Program-made: the position numbers and the translations under genes | Assembly: GCA_009926935.1 (NCBI GenBank) | Contig: RFNZ01000004.1 | Span: 124,402 to 188,401 of the forward strand | Reading direction: 5' to 3' | From: Pseudomonadota bacterium | Lineage (GTDB): Bacteria; Pseudomonadota; Alphaproteobacteria; Micavibrionales; UBA1664 | Length of the DNA stretch: 64,000 nt | The notes under the pieces: generated by a model | What the model was told of the DNA's origin: nothing | Database searches by the model: none | Seen by the model: the letters and a program-made list of their open reading frames with translations, nothing else | Part shown: in pieces, positions 41,529 through 50,735 of the stretch | Numbering within the stretch: position 1 is the stretch's first letter | Layout: each line of letters starts with the position of its first letter

Positions 41529-42836
41529 TCAGGCTTTCCAAAGAGGTGCTTTGATATCGGGGATGTGCTTGAGGTCGGATGCGGGAAGGGCATCAACCTT
41601 TTTATCAAACATCCTGATAAAGTTGCGGATGCGCGGCATAATCAACGTGCGCCATTTTTTTCCATTGAAAATCCCGTAATGCCCGACTTCCATTTGCAAG
41701 TGGTGGTAGTGCATATTTGCTGGCAGCTTCGGCGTCAGCGTCTGGGCCGCAAGCGTCTGTCCGCGGGCTGAAATATCATCAAGCTCGCCTTCAATTGTAA
41801 GGAGGGCTGTCTTAGTAATATGGTGCGGATCAACATCATGCAGCTTCCCGGTTTCAGGGTCGCGCCATTTCATTATGCGTTGTGGCAGCTGGTGTTTTTG
41901 AAAAACGATTTCCACAGTCTGCAGGTAAAATTCCGCAGGCATGTCCATCACGGCCATGTACTCGTTATAGAATTTTCTGTGTGAGTCCGCGCCCTCGCCA
42001 TCTCCCTGCACAAGGTGCTGGTAGAATTTGAGGTGCGAGCCAACGTGGCGGTCAAGGTTCATCGACATAAATCCGCTCAGCTGCAAAAAGCCCGGGTAAA
42101 CCTTGCGGTAAGCGCCAGGGTAGTACCAAGGCACATCGGTTGTAACAGTCCGCTCAAACCATGTAATCGGGCGTTGTTCGGCCAGTTCTGTTACGGCGGT
42201 TTTTGAAACGCGCGGGTCGATAGGCCCGCCCATAAGGGTAATAGAGGCGGGTTTCAGAGGATCATTCCAGCTGTTCATGAGACAGGTGGCCGCAAACACA
42301 GGCACGGCAGGCTGGCACACGGCAATCACATGGACATCAGGCCCAAGGAAGCGGATAAAGTGGATGACATACTCGATATAGTCATCAAGGTTGAAACGGC
42401 CCGCAGCCATAGGTACCTGGCGCGCATCTTCCCAATCCGTGATGTAAACATCATGATGTGGCAGCAGCGCTTCAACCGTGCCGCGCAAAAGCGTGGCAAA
42501 GTGGCCGGACATAGGGGCGACTACAAGTACTTTTGGGTCACGGCGCTTGGTTGCGCGCTTGAAATGCAAGAGGTCGCAAAACGGCCGCTCAACAACATGC
42601 TCTTCCGTAACCTCAACCGTTTTGCCGTCAATGATAGTGCTAGAAAGGCCGAATTCAGGGCGTCCAAACTTGCGCGTCGCGCGTTCGAACATTTCGGCCT
42701 GTGCGGCAACCGCCCGCCCCATCAGCGTGTAGGATAAGGGCATAAAGGGGTTTTGCATGCCGGTTTTGACGAACTCCGCCGCAATACGGGCAGGGGTCAT
42801 GGAGGCGTGGTAGAGATCGTAGAGCTGATAAAGCAT
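41529..42836 (-). CDS. phaZ: Intracellular polyhydroxyalkanoate depolymerase
   Basis: Predicted protein of 435 aa, matching intracellular PHB depolymerases of alphaproteobacteria. The alpha/beta-hydrolase core begins PKVLVVAPMSGHFATLLRGTVEALLPHHDVYITDWEDAR. The nucleophile Cys is in VHVIAVCQPAVPVFA (C-x-P instead of G-x-S), Asp in EGELDDISARGQT, and the catalytic His in MEVGHYGIFNGKKW. It digests native PHB granules to 3-hydroxybutyrate oligomers. The window lacks the synthase PhaC. Together with etfAB, PHB turnover feeds acyl-CoA oxidation. It appears monocistronic. Confidence 0.93.
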   Translation of the reverse strand: MLYQLYDLYHASMTPARIAAEFVKTGMQNPFMPLSYTLMGRAVAAQAEMFERATRKFGRPEFGLSSTIIDGKTVEVTEEHVVERPFCDLLHFKRATKRRDPKVLVVAPMSGHFATLLRGTVEALLPHHDVYITDWEDARQVPMAAGRFNLDDYIEYVIHFIRFLGPDVHVIAVCQPAVPVFAATCLMNSWNDPLKPASITLMGGPIDPRVSKTAVTELAEQRPITWFERTVTTDVPWYYPGAYRKVYPGFLQLSGFMSMNLDRHVGSHLKFYQHLVQGDGEGADSHRKFYNEYMAVMDMPAEFYLQTVEIVFQKHQLPQRIMKWRDPETGKLHDVDPHHITKTALLTIEGELDDISARGQTLAAQTLTPKLPANMHYHHLQMEVGHYGIFNGKKWRTLIMPRIRNFIRMFDKKVDALPASDLKHIPDIKAPLWKA

Positions 42837-42944
42837 GGCCTGAACACGTGAAGGTCGTTAATAAAGATTAATATAGCGCGTAACCTGTTAAATGTCTGTC
42901 ACTTTTTAGTGGACGTATGCGCTTTATGCGCGTGGAATATCGGG

Positions 42945-43952
42945 ATGGATTTTCAACTTTACGTATCACTCGTTCAGGACAGGCTTTTTCTGGCACTTTC
43001 CGGCCTCTTAGGTGCATTTTTTCTTGATGTCGTTCACGGCGCACTTTTTCGTCACCATGCTGACCCTAGACCACTTATGGAACGTGCCGCGGATATGATC
43101 GTGTATCCTCTGGCCGCCCGTATGAACCGTTCCGGTCGGGCTGACTCAACATTGCTCATGCGCGGCGTCGTGATATTGGCTCTTGTCTGCGCCCTCTTTT
43201 TTGGCGGCATCGGCTACGCCTATCACATAGCCCGCGATATGGGTGAGGGCGGTGCTTTTATCACCGTGATGATCGCGCTTTCGGTAGGCACTGTCGGTTG
43301 GTTCGCTCCTTTGCGGGCACTGGCAACAGCCATCAACAACCCAAAAGCGCCGCGCCCCTATCTTGTTTTGGCGCGCGCAACTTACAGCAATCTCGTACCG
43401 CTGGATGACCATGGCATTATCAGGGTCACGGCAACGGCGGCCATTCGCTCGCTCTTGATCAGGCTGGCAGGTCCGCTTGTCTTGTTCGTCTTGTTGGGTT
43501 GGCAGGCGCTGGCACTTTACTGGCCTGTTATGACTTTGGCGCTAGCTTCAGGTCAGGACGGTACAAGTCGGTCCTTTGCTGTCGTTACAAACGCACTGGC
43601 CTCGATCATGCTACTGGTGCCAATGCTGGTTATATTCCCCGTAATTTTGGTCGCGCTTTTCTTTTCGGCAGGGGCCTCGTTTTTCAGAGCACTGCCGGCT
43701 ATGGTCAAGGTCACCAAATGGCCCAAGATCATGCAGGGAGGAGCGCCGCTTTTACTGGTAGCCTATGCGATGAAGCTGATGCTCGGGGGCCCAAGGCAGG
43801 ACAGAACGGGTCTGCCCATGCCAACGCCGTGGGTTGGCCCCGAGGGCGGCACGGCAAAATTGGAAACACGCGATATCGGGCGCATCCTTTACTTGCAGGG
43901 CGTAACCCTGCTTTTGACAGCGGCCATCCTCCTAGCCGGCACAGCCTTTTAA
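42945..43952 (+). CDS. CobD/CbiB-like membrane protein
   Basis: Predicted protein of 335 aa from ATG 42945. It has several membrane helices (about residues 12-28, 63-85, 90-110, 175-200, 205-225 and 255-275, 310-330). The closing part, AYAMKLMLGGPRQDRTGLPMPTPWVG then KLETRDIGRILYLQGVTLLL, fits CbiB, whose members read A-G-A-L-G-x-x-L-G-G-P-x-x-Y...W-x-G near the C-terminus. CbiB condenses adenosylcobyric acid with aminopropanol phosphate in cobalamin synthesis. Other cobalamin genes are absent apart from a CobT-like frame at 47661, so a different amide-forming role is possible. Start uncertain. Confidence 0.6.
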   Translation: MDFQLYVSLVQDRLFLALSGLLGAFFLDVVHGALFRHHADPRPLMERAADMIVYPLAARMNRSGRADSTLLMRGVVILALVCALFFGGIGYAYHIARDMGEGGAFITVMIALSVGTVGWFAPLRALATAINNPKAPRPYLVLARATYSNLVPLDDHGIIRVTATAAIRSLLIRLAGPLVLFVLLGWQALALYWPVMTLALASGQDGTSRSFAVVTNALASIMLLVPMLVIFPVILVALFFSAGASFFRALPAMVKVTKWPKIMQGGAPLLLVAYAMKLMLGGPRQDRTGLPMPTPWVGPEGGTAKLETRDIGRILYLQGVTLLLTAAILLAGTAF

Positions 43953-43992
43953 TAATTTGACATAATAAAAACATTTCTTCTAAGGTCCTGTC

Positions 43993-45795
43993 ATGGCACA
44001 GCAGGTACCGATCAGGGTCGTAGAAGAACTATATCTCTCGGGAAACTTTGGGGATGAAGGCGAGCGCCAGTTGCGCTGGGATTTTGAAGGCACGTTTGAA
44101 AACCTCAAAGAACGTATCGACAGAGGGCTGAAAGAGACCGGCCTTTCTCAAATGCTTGCACAGCTCAGCCGCACAAGCAGAAGAAACGATTTATCTGCCC
44201 GCAAATCGATTGAAGCTGATGGGCATCGCATCTTCAGGGTTCTTACAAAAAATGACGATATAAGCGTAGAGGCTGACTATGGCGCGCCCGCAATTGGCCT
44301 CAATTTTTATCCTGAACTTTTTCATCCCACACGCTCCTATCGGTATGAGCGGGTCCGTACCATAGAAGGCGGTTACAAAACGCATGTCGATCAGGCGCGC
44401 GCTGTCGGCAGACACCTCAAGGCAAAGGGATATCAAATTTTTAACGGCGTCGCAGCTGATGATACGCCAAGTCATATTTTCTTTGCCAATGGCGGTGTAA
44501 CAAGCGCTTTCAGCTCACTGATCCGCTATCTGGTCGATGAGCACAAAGAGATATCAGAAGCACGTAAGGCTCATAACCGTTATCAAAAGGGCGTCTTTTT
44601 GATGCCTGTCCCCACATACGGCCTTTTTCTGTACAGCATGGAAACGCTGCTGGAAGGAACGGATATTGAAATCCGATATGTGCGTCGCCATGACAGCGGC
44701 GCGGTCGATCAGTCTTCCTTAAAGCGCGTAATTGACGAGTGCGCTTTAGAAAACAAACGGATACTCGGATACTATGACTGCAATCCTCACAATCCGCGCG
44801 GCCATATAAGGCAGGAACAGGAAACAAGAGAAGTCGCAGCCATCCTTCAGGCCGTGACCGACAGCTATAAAGAATCCGACACGGCTTTTCTGGATAAGAT
44901 GGAAGGAAAAGACGTCGATTTTAAGTTGATGGGGCACCCCGACAAGCCGCAAAACGGTATCGTGATCATTGATGACATGGCCTACGAGGGGTTGGAACAT
45001 AAGCCGGAAAAAGTACCATTCAGTTTTGGGCAGGTGTCAAAGCAGGTCGCATACCAGACCGCTGTACTCAAGGGTGTATCAAAAATAGGCATGCCCGGCG
45101 CACGTATCGGGCTCATGGTCTCGGACAGCCAGTTTGTATCTGTATTTGCTGAGCGACAGCTCATTCACGAGTTTACCGCAAGTTCGCTTGGGGTCGATAT
45201 AATTGCAGCGCGTTATAGTGCAGGCAAACACCAAAGGCTTTTTGCATCCCATGGGCGTGCCCTACGCAGGCTGCATCGCCAGAAAAGCGGTATGATGGAA
45301 GCGTTTACGGACGGGATAGAAAACACCGAACGTTTAAACAAGACACAAAAGAAGAAACTCATAGCTGATTACGCGGCACACGCAGGTATCGACAAGAAAG
45401 AAGCCGAAGCAAGGTTAAAAGAAGGGCTGCCGCACTTTCATATTTCCCGTGACATCGATTGCGGGTTCTTCATGGTCATGAATGTTGAGGCGCTCAGGGG
45501 TAAGCTCATATCCGTAAGCTATGATGATAAACCAAGGCCATCAATGAGCTATATCAACAACGGTAATACAATGTACTGGGTTTTCAAATCATTCGGTGTA
45601 GATGTGGTGCCGCTGATCAATGCAGGCTCGGATTATCGCTGCCTTGAGGCGCGCCTGACATTATCCCTAAAAGATCAGGATCTGTTTACGCTATTCGACA
45701 GACTGCGCGACATGCATGCCCATTTTTTCAAAAATGAGCCACAGGTTCAGTTGGACCTCTTCCGTCACAAACCCTTCAAAGGGCTCAACTGCTAG
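43993..45795 (+). CDS. Large fold-type I PLP enzyme (aminotransferase-like)
   Basis: Predicted protein of 600 aa. The central part resembles class I/II aminotransferases: NPHNPRGHI (NPxNPxG loop), GIVIIDDMAYEGLEH (D and Y binding PLP) and VSKIGMPGARIGLMVSD, where Lys364 would form the Schiff base and Arg371 hold the phosphate. The spacing between Lys and the P-G-x-R motif is one residue shorter than normal. The N-terminus (about 150 residues) and C-terminus (about 190 residues, with ISRDIDCGFFMVMN) are longer than in ordinary aminotransferases (about 400 aa). Reaction unknown. A TTGACA lies 31 bp before the start. Converges with regA, overlapping by 4 bp. Confidence 0.75.
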   Translation: MAQQVPIRVVEELYLSGNFGDEGERQLRWDFEGTFENLKERIDRGLKETGLSQMLAQLSRTSRRNDLSARKSIEADGHRIFRVLTKNDDISVEADYGAPAIGLNFYPELFHPTRSYRYERVRTIEGGYKTHVDQARAVGRHLKAKGYQIFNGVAADDTPSHIFFANGGVTSAFSSLIRYLVDEHKEISEARKAHNRYQKGVFLMPVPTYGLFLYSMETLLEGTDIEIRYVRRHDSGAVDQSSLKRVIDECALENKRILGYYDCNPHNPRGHIRQEQETREVAAILQAVTDSYKESDTAFLDKMEGKDVDFKLMGHPDKPQNGIVIIDDMAYEGLEHKPEKVPFSFGQVSKQVAYQTAVLKGVSKIGMPGARIGLMVSDSQFVSVFAERQLIHEFTASSLGVDIIAARYSAGKHQRLFASHGRALRRLHRQKSGMMEAFTDGIENTERLNKTQKKKLIADYAAHAGIDKKEAEARLKEGLPHFHISRDIDCGFFMVMNVEALRGKLISVSYDDKPRPSMSYINNGNTMYWVFKSFGVDVVPLINAGSDYRCLEARLTLSLKDQDLFTLFDRLRDMHAHFFKNEPQVQLDLFRHKPFKGLNC

Positions 45796-46373
45796 TCCGC
45801 GTTAGCTGAGTCCTTAGGCGCGTATTTCGCAAGGATACGTTGCAGCGTGCGCCGGTGCATGGAAAGCTTGCGCGCCGTTTCCGAAATATTATGCCCGCAC
45901 TGCTCATAAATACGCTGAATATGCTCCCAGCGCACGCGCTCGGGGCTCATAGGGCGCGTAGGAGGGGGCGGAAGAACATGATCGCCTGTCTTGGCCAGCA
46001 GCGTAGCCTCAATCGCGTCGGCATCGGCTGGTTTTGTAAGGTAGTCGACAGCTCCCGCTTTTACCGCGGCTACCGCCGTTGCTATGTTTCCGTAGGCCGT
46101 CATCATGACAACGCGGCATGTCGGCAAAGCCGTCTTTAATTGATGAACCACATCAAGGCCGCTTCCATCCGCAAGCCTGAGGTCGATCAGTGCAAAATCA
46201 GGGCTGTTGCCGGATATCCACTCAAGTGCGCTTGATACGCTGTAAATGGTCTTCACTTCAAAGCCACGTTTTTCCATGGCCTTGCCCATACGGTCAGCCA
46301 GAACCTTGTCATCATCAATGATCAAAAGTCGCTTACTGGAAGCGGGGGGCTGAAGGGCGGGTGCGCTGTACAT
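45792..46373 (-). CDS. regA: Response regulator RegA/ActR/PrrA type
   Basis: Predicted protein of 193 aa from ATG 46373; a TTG at 46409 lies inside regB. The receiver domain has DDDK near residue 25, the phosphorylated Asp in FALIDLRLADGSG, and MTAYG and the Lys in YLTKPAD. A proline linker (LPPPPTRPMSPERVRWEHIQ) and a Fis-type helix-turn-helix (CGHNISETARKLSMHRRTLQRILAKYAP) follow, which are the RegA signature features. In Rhodobacter and relatives RegA controls respiration, nitrogen and carbon metabolism in response to redox state. It is the third gene of the operon cobT-like, regB, regA. Confidence 0.95.
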   Translation of the reverse strand: MYSAPALQPPASSKRLLIIDDDKVLADRMGKAMEKRGFEVKTIYSVSSALEWISGNSPDFALIDLRLADGSGLDVVHQLKTALPTCRVVMMTAYGNIATAVAAVKAGAVDYLTKPADADAIEATLLAKTGDHVLPPPPTRPMSPERVRWEHIQRIYEQCGHNISETARKLSMHRRTLQRILAKYAPKDSANAD

Positions 46374-46383
46374 GAGTCTAAAA

Positions 46384-47661
46384 CTAGCTGTCGTTTGCGT
46401 TTGCTTCAAGTGCTGATCTTGGCCAGATGATGCGTATCAGGGCGCCGCCCTCGTGATGGTTGGCAAAAAATACCGCAGCGCCCGTAGCTTCAAGCAGGTG
46501 AAGCGCAATAAAAATGCCCAGTCCCATGTGATTGCGCATATCGGCGCGGCCAGAGATATAAGGCTGTCCTATCGCTTTTAATGTCTGGGGTGCGAATCCC
46601 TGGCCATCGTCCCTGACGGTCAGCTCAATTACCTCGGCGCTGCCCTCGATCACGATATCAACCCGCGATCTGGCAAACGATGTCGCATTGCCGATGATAT
46701 TGCCAAGGCCAAATTCAAGGTTACTGCTTCTGAATATGACTGGCAGGTTTTCGGGCACAATACTGGAGACGGCAATTTTTAATTCCGGGTTGTGCATGTA
46801 GTACTCCGCTGCAATTGCGGATACGATTTTATCCATCCGCTCGCGCTCGATGCTTAAAGCCGTCTTTGCTGGATTTTGACCGATTTCAGCCAGTATTTTT
46901 TTACATTTTTCTGTTTCCGATTTTAAAAGAGCGATGTCTTCGGCAATCGGATCATCAGGCAGAATTTCTTTTTCAAGGTCATGCGCAATGATGGCGATCG
47001 TGGCAAGCGGGCTTCCAAGCTCATGGACTGCTGCGGCGGCAAGGGCCCCGAGGGCGCTGGCACGGCGCTTTTCCTCAAGGACCTCATGCGTTTTTGAAAG
47101 TGCCCGGTTGCTTTTCCGGCCCTCCATCGCTATCCGCCATATAATGAAGCTGATGACGATAACGGTAATCATAAGTGCTGCCCATTTGGCATGGATGTAT
47201 TGCGGCGGCAGTTCTGGCTGATCCCCGTTCCAAAGGAGAGGGTGCGCCGCAAATGTCATGAAGCTCACGCACGTAATGGCAAGTATGATCAGAAGGCAGA
47301 GATTGTAGAGCGACAGTAAAGAGGCGGCCATGGCAAGCGGTGCCAAAAGCAACAGGCTGAAAGGGTTATCGGTTCCGCCCGTAAAATAGAGAAAAGCCGT
47401 AAACTGAAGTGTGTCGAATATCAGGTGCCTACGTACAGTTTCTTCAGGCACAAGCCGGCTTTTATAAGCGACCATGCCGTAAATATTGACGATGGCGCTG
47501 GCAACAACCAACATAAGCAGCGGTGCCGAAGGTAGCTGTATGCTGGCAAAAGCATCCGCCCCCATGATGACCAGCAACTGTGTAACCAAGGCGATCCACC
47601 GCAGAAAAATAACGGGCGTCAGCGGTATGTTCGGGGCTCTGGCTTTGATATCAACGGCCAT
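46384..47661 (-). CDS. regB: Redox sensor histidine kinase RegB/PrrB type
   Basis: Predicted protein of 425 aa. Six membrane helices lie in the first 175 residues. The quinone-sensing motif GGTDNPFS occurs at 95-102, the H-box His213 in AAVHELGSPLATIAI, and the redox-active cysteine Cys253 in SETEKCKKILAEIGQ at the place of Cys265 in R. capsulatus RegB. A C-terminal HATPase domain has FGLGNIIGNATSFA, DDGQGF and GLGIFIALHLLEATGA. It signals to RegA according to the quinone pool and thiol state. senC, often next to regB, is absent. The start overlaps the stop of the CobT-like gene in TGATG. Confidence 0.95.
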   Translation of the reverse strand: MAVDIKARAPNIPLTPVIFLRWIALVTQLLVIMGADAFASIQLPSAPLLMLVVASAIVNIYGMVAYKSRLVPEETVRRHLIFDTLQFTAFLYFTGGTDNPFSLLLLAPLAMAASLLSLYNLCLLIILAITCVSFMTFAAHPLLWNGDQPELPPQYIHAKWAALMITVIVISFIIWRIAMEGRKSNRALSKTHEVLEEKRRASALGALAAAAVHELGSPLATIAIIAHDLEKEILPDDPIAEDIALLKSETEKCKKILAEIGQNPAKTALSIERERMDKIVSAIAAEYYMHNPELKIAVSSIVPENLPVIFRSSNLEFGLGNIIGNATSFARSRVDIVIEGSAEVIELTVRDDGQGFAPQTLKAIGQPYISGRADMRNHMGLGIFIALHLLEATGAAVFFANHHEGGALIRIIWPRSALEANANDS

Positions 47662-48374
47662 CAGGCTGCCTTGTGGTGCTGAAGTTCGGTGAAAAGTGTT
47701 GCAAGGGCTGCCGCGGCATAAAGCGGATGATCGGCTTTATCGTCAGCGAAAATTGAAAAACGCGCGTCTTCAATGGATTTAGGCACACCGCAGATAAAAA
47801 GTGTCCGGCACAAATCCGGACGCATGGAAAAAAGCGCGAGCGCTGCCTCATAGGCTTTGAGCCCTTCGGCTATGACAGGTACCCCGGCCCGTGCGGCTGA
47901 CACGATGGCACCAAACAAAGCTGCGGTATCCGGCATCGTACTCTCGAAAAAATCAGACGTGCTTTTTGGGTTGGCTGGGCGTGCACCAAAACCAGTTACA
48001 ATCAATAGCCCCGTATCTTCTTCTGCGGCCATCATGCCAAAAGCTGCGGCACGGGCGTTGTCTTCCGGTGTGGGTATGCCATGGCCAAGCTCGATCAATT
48101 GCAGATCCGCATCCAGTTTTTTGCAGATATCGTGAAACGGAAGCGTGCCGGATGTAAGGCCCAGCTGCACTTTGTCACACATGTCGCGGCCTTGCCCGTC
48201 ACCATCATAGCGGTAGGCAATAAAGCGGTTGCGAGTGGCGGATGTCTTGCGTGAAGACATGGCTTTCCGGGCGCGCTCCAATGGCTCGCCAGCGTCGCAG
48301 GATGCGGCAGGCTGGGGCAAGGCAAGTACAGCGTGCAGGATATCGGCAGGCAATATGCGGTTTTCAGGTGACAT
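47661..48374 (-). CDS. CobT-like protein, catalytic C-terminus missing
   Basis: Predicted protein of 237 aa. Residues about 100-220 follow CobT (nicotinate-nucleotide-dimethylbenzimidazole phosphoribosyltransferase). LIELGHGIPTPEDNARAAAFGMM corresponds to the N-terminal V-D-x-G...A-R region, GLLIVTGFGARPANP to the L-F-G-x-G-E-x-G-M-x-N-T-T loop, and ALFGAIVSAARAGVPVIAEGLKAYEAALALFSM to I-A-G-x-x-L-G-A...P-V-L-L-D-G-F-x-x-Y-A-A-A-L-A. E. coli CobT is longer (359 aa) and bears its catalytic Glu in a C-terminal L-G-E-G-S-G stretch that is not found here. It may bind a related ligand as a sensor rather than act as an enzyme. First gene in the regBA operon. Confidence 0.5.
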   Translation of the reverse strand: MSPENRILPADILHAVLALPQPAASCDAGEPLERARKAMSSRKTSATRNRFIAYRYDGDGQGRDMCDKVQLGLTSGTLPFHDICKKLDADLQLIELGHGIPTPEDNARAAAFGMMAAEEDTGLLIVTGFGARPANPKSTSDFFESTMPDTAALFGAIVSAARAGVPVIAEGLKAYEAALALFSMRPDLCRTLFICGVPKSIEDARFSIFADDKADHPLYAAAALATLFTELQHHKAA

Positions 48375-48420
48375 TAAAGGCCCAATTCTCTAGGATACGC
48401 GGGTTTTATAAGGACATAGC

Positions 48421-50373
48421 ATGCGCCGCCTCAAAGGCAAAATCATCAAACTATCCTTCGACTACATGCTGGCAACGGCATCGGTCTGGGGCGCGTATTA
48501 CCTTTACTCGCATGGCGATATGCCGGGTTTTGACGGCGTTATTCGCCAGAGTCTCGTTTTTGCGGCCTTTTACGGGGTTTTCTCAATAGTTTTTGGCACG
48601 CACCGCAGCGTGTGGCGCTACACCTCGATGCAAGACCTCTTCAACATCGTGGGCGCAGCTGCGCTGACCTTGTTTGGCTTCGGGCTGTTTCAACATTTTG
48701 TCATTCCTTCATTCGTGTTTGCACCAAGCTTCATTATTCTTCAGGGGCTGGTGCTTTTGGCAGTCGTTGCAGGTGGGCGTATGGCTTACCGCACCCTGCA
48801 CGAGGGCATACTCCGTAAAGGCTGGACCGTTACGGGCGGCATGCCGCGCAGCCGTATTTTGCTGGTAGGCGCAGGCAAAGCTGCCGATAAATTCATCAAG
48901 GCAATCAGGCAAAACCCTGATAGCGGATACGAAATCGTGGGCGTACTCGATAACCGCCGCACACTGCTGGGTGATATGATTCACGGTGTGCCGATTTTGG
49001 GCAAAGGCAAACACCTTGATAAAATCCTGAAACAGTTGCGCGATGCTGGCAAAAGCCCCAACCGCCTTGTGTTCACCGAGAACACGCAGGCAGGCGGCGC
49101 CGACTTCAAAGATATCCCCGAGGCGTTTCTTGAAAGGCCTGAAGATTATGGCCTGAAACTGGCAAGGCTTCCCAATCCCGCTGCCTTTTCCGAAGGGCTA
49201 GATATCGATGCCGGGGCCGAAAACCGTATCACCCTGAAACCGATTGCGATTGAGGATTTATTGGGCCGCCCGCAGGCTACGCTGGATATAAAATCCATCC
49301 GTGATCTTATTGCGGGCAAGCGCGTGGCGGTGACGGGTGCAGGCGGCTCTATTGGGTCCGAGCTTTGCCGCCAGATAGCCAAGCTTGACCCCGCCGCGCT
49401 CGTGATGCTCGATTTCTCCGAGTACAATCTCTACGCCCTCGAGCTGGATATATCTGATATTGCGCCAACTTACCCATGGGCCTGCCGCCTGTGCAACGTC
49501 CGTGTGGCAGAACAGCTGCGCAAAGTATTCTCGGATTTTAAGCCTGATATCGTATTCCATGCAGCCGCGCTAAAGCATGTGCCGCTGGTCGAGCTCAATC
49601 CGTCTGAAGGCGTACTCACAAACGTCATGGGCACGCGCATCGTCGCTGAGGCATGCCGCGATCTTGGTGTTGGCATAATGGTACAAATCTCGACCGATAA
49701 AGCCGTAAACCCGTGCAACGTCATGGGGGCAACCAAACGTGTGGGTGAGTTTTTCGCACAATCCCTCGATCTCGACGAGAACTCCAAAACCCGTTTTGTC
49801 ACTGTCCGGTTTGGCAACGTATTGGGTTCTTCTGGCTCGGTCGTGCCCCTGTTCCGGAAGCAGCTTGAAAAGGGCGGGCCTCTCACGGTCACGCACCCAG
49901 ATATTTCCCGTTTCTTCATGACAATCCGCGAAGCGGTGTCGCTGGTTCTTCAGGCATCCTCCCATGCATGGCGTCATCCTGATGAAAAGGGCCGTATTCT
50001 GGTCCTCGATATGGGCGAACCCGTTAAAATCGTTGATGTCGCGCGCCAGATGATCCGTCTTGCCAACTTGAGGCCGGATGAGGACGTGAAAATCGAATAT
50101 ATGGGCTTGCGCCCTGGCGAAAAAATGTACGAGGAACTCTTCGATACCTCTGAAACCCGTACCTCAACGGATTCACCTCAAATTCTGGCCGCCATCTCGC
50201 AGGCGACGGACGGCGCTCTTCTAAAGCGCTCCGTCTCCAACCTCGAGGAAGCCGCAATGAAAGGCGATGATATGGCGGTTATCCGCCTTCTCCAGACCAT
50301 TGTACCCGGCTACACGGGCGACCCCACAGCCGGCCACCCCAAGGGCGAGCTGGAAAACCGTAAGAAGGCTTGA
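48421..50373 (+). CDS. CapD/WbpM-type nucleoside-diphosphate-sugar epimerase/dehydratase
   Basis: Predicted protein of 650 aa, the usual size of membrane-bound WbpM-like enzymes. Four membrane helices occupy roughly residues 12-120, followed by a non-catalytic Rossmann-like domain (RILLVGAGKAADKFIKAIRQ). The catalytic SDR domain starts with VAVTGAGGSIGSELCRQI (NAD(P) site), has ISTDKAVNPCNVMGATKR with the atypical catalytic S-x(n)-M-x3-K, and HAAALKHVPLVE. Such enzymes convert UDP-GlcNAc to UDP-4-keto-6-deoxy-sugars for surface polysaccharides or pseudaminic-type glycans. The remaining pathway genes are not in the window. It may be read with rpmB downstream, but a separate promoter precedes that gene. 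Confidence 0.93.
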   Translation: MRRLKGKIIKLSFDYMLATASVWGAYYLYSHGDMPGFDGVIRQSLVFAAFYGVFSIVFGTHRSVWRYTSMQDLFNIVGAAALTLFGFGLFQHFVIPSFVFAPSFIILQGLVLLAVVAGGRMAYRTLHEGILRKGWTVTGGMPRSRILLVGAGKAADKFIKAIRQNPDSGYEIVGVLDNRRTLLGDMIHGVPILGKGKHLDKILKQLRDAGKSPNRLVFTENTQAGGADFKDIPEAFLERPEDYGLKLARLPNPAAFSEGLDIDAGAENRITLKPIAIEDLLGRPQATLDIKSIRDLIAGKRVAVTGAGGSIGSELCRQIAKLDPAALVMLDFSEYNLYALELDISDIAPTYPWACRLCNVRVAEQLRKVFSDFKPDIVFHAAALKHVPLVELNPSEGVLTNVMGTRIVAEACRDLGVGIMVQISTDKAVNPCNVMGATKRVGEFFAQSLDLDENSKTRFVTVRFGNVLGSSGSVVPLFRKQLEKGGPLTVTHPDISRFFMTIREAVSLVLQASSHAWRHPDEKGRILVLDMGEPVKIVDVARQMIRLANLRPDEDVKIEYMGLRPGEKMYEELFDTSETRTSTDSPQILAAISQATDGALLKRSVSNLEEAAMKGDDMAVIRLLQTIVPGYTGDPTAGHPKGELENRKKA

Positions 50374-50399
50374 CATTTTTGGTCTCAATCCCTTAATGT
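50370..50399 (+). promoter_or_regulatory. Promoter of rpmB
   Basis: TTGACA at 50370-50375, an 18-bp spacer and TAATGT at 50394-50399 lie 35 bp before ATG 50435. The -35 element overlaps the last codons of the upstream sugar enzyme gene. GAAGGAGAG just before the start is a strong ribosome-binding site. Confidence 0.55.
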
Positions 50400-50434
50400 C
50401 CGCCCGATTTATGAAATTTTGAAGGAGAGTACCC

Positions 50435-50725
50435 ATGTCCCGCCGTTGTCAGGTAACAGGTAAAATTCGCCAGATCGGGAACTCCGTATCCCACGCGAAC
50501 AACAAAACGAAACGCACGTTCAACACGAACATGCGCTCGGCCCGCATTTATTCCGAGACGCTCAAGCGCTACGTCTCCATGAAAGTGACGGCCAATGGCC
50601 TCCGCACGATCGAGCACAATGGTGGCATCGACAGCTGGCTTCTTTCACAGGCGCCTTCAAAGCTTGATAGCCGTCTGCGTAAAGTCCGCGAACAGGTCGA
50701 AGCTGTCCAAAAAGCCGCGAAGTAA
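50435..50725 (+). CDS. rpmB: 50S ribosomal protein L28
   Basis: Predicted protein of 96 aa, as is typical of alphaproteobacterial L28. It starts MSRRCQVTGKIRQIGNSVSHANNKTKRTFNTN, where the CQVTGK element and the SHANNKTKR stretch are the family signature, and continues with SARIYSETLKRYVSMKVTANGLRTIEHNGG. The gene has its own promoter and a strong ribosome site. It is followed by a palindromic repeat element (50736-50812) and the tgt-like gene. L28 lacks the zinc cysteines here (only one Cys), so it is the zinc-independent form. Confidence 0.98.
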   Translation: MSRRCQVTGKIRQIGNSVSHANNKTKRTFNTNMRSARIYSETLKRYVSMKVTANGLRTIEHNGGIDSWLLSQAPSKLDSRLRKVREQVEAVQKAAK

Positions 50726-50735
50726 CGAGTTAGCC

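Noticed and set aside
41360..41608. Additional 82-aa minus-strand gene between the metallopeptidase and phaZ
   Set aside because: It overlaps both genes in another frame and has no ribosome site or conserved motif.
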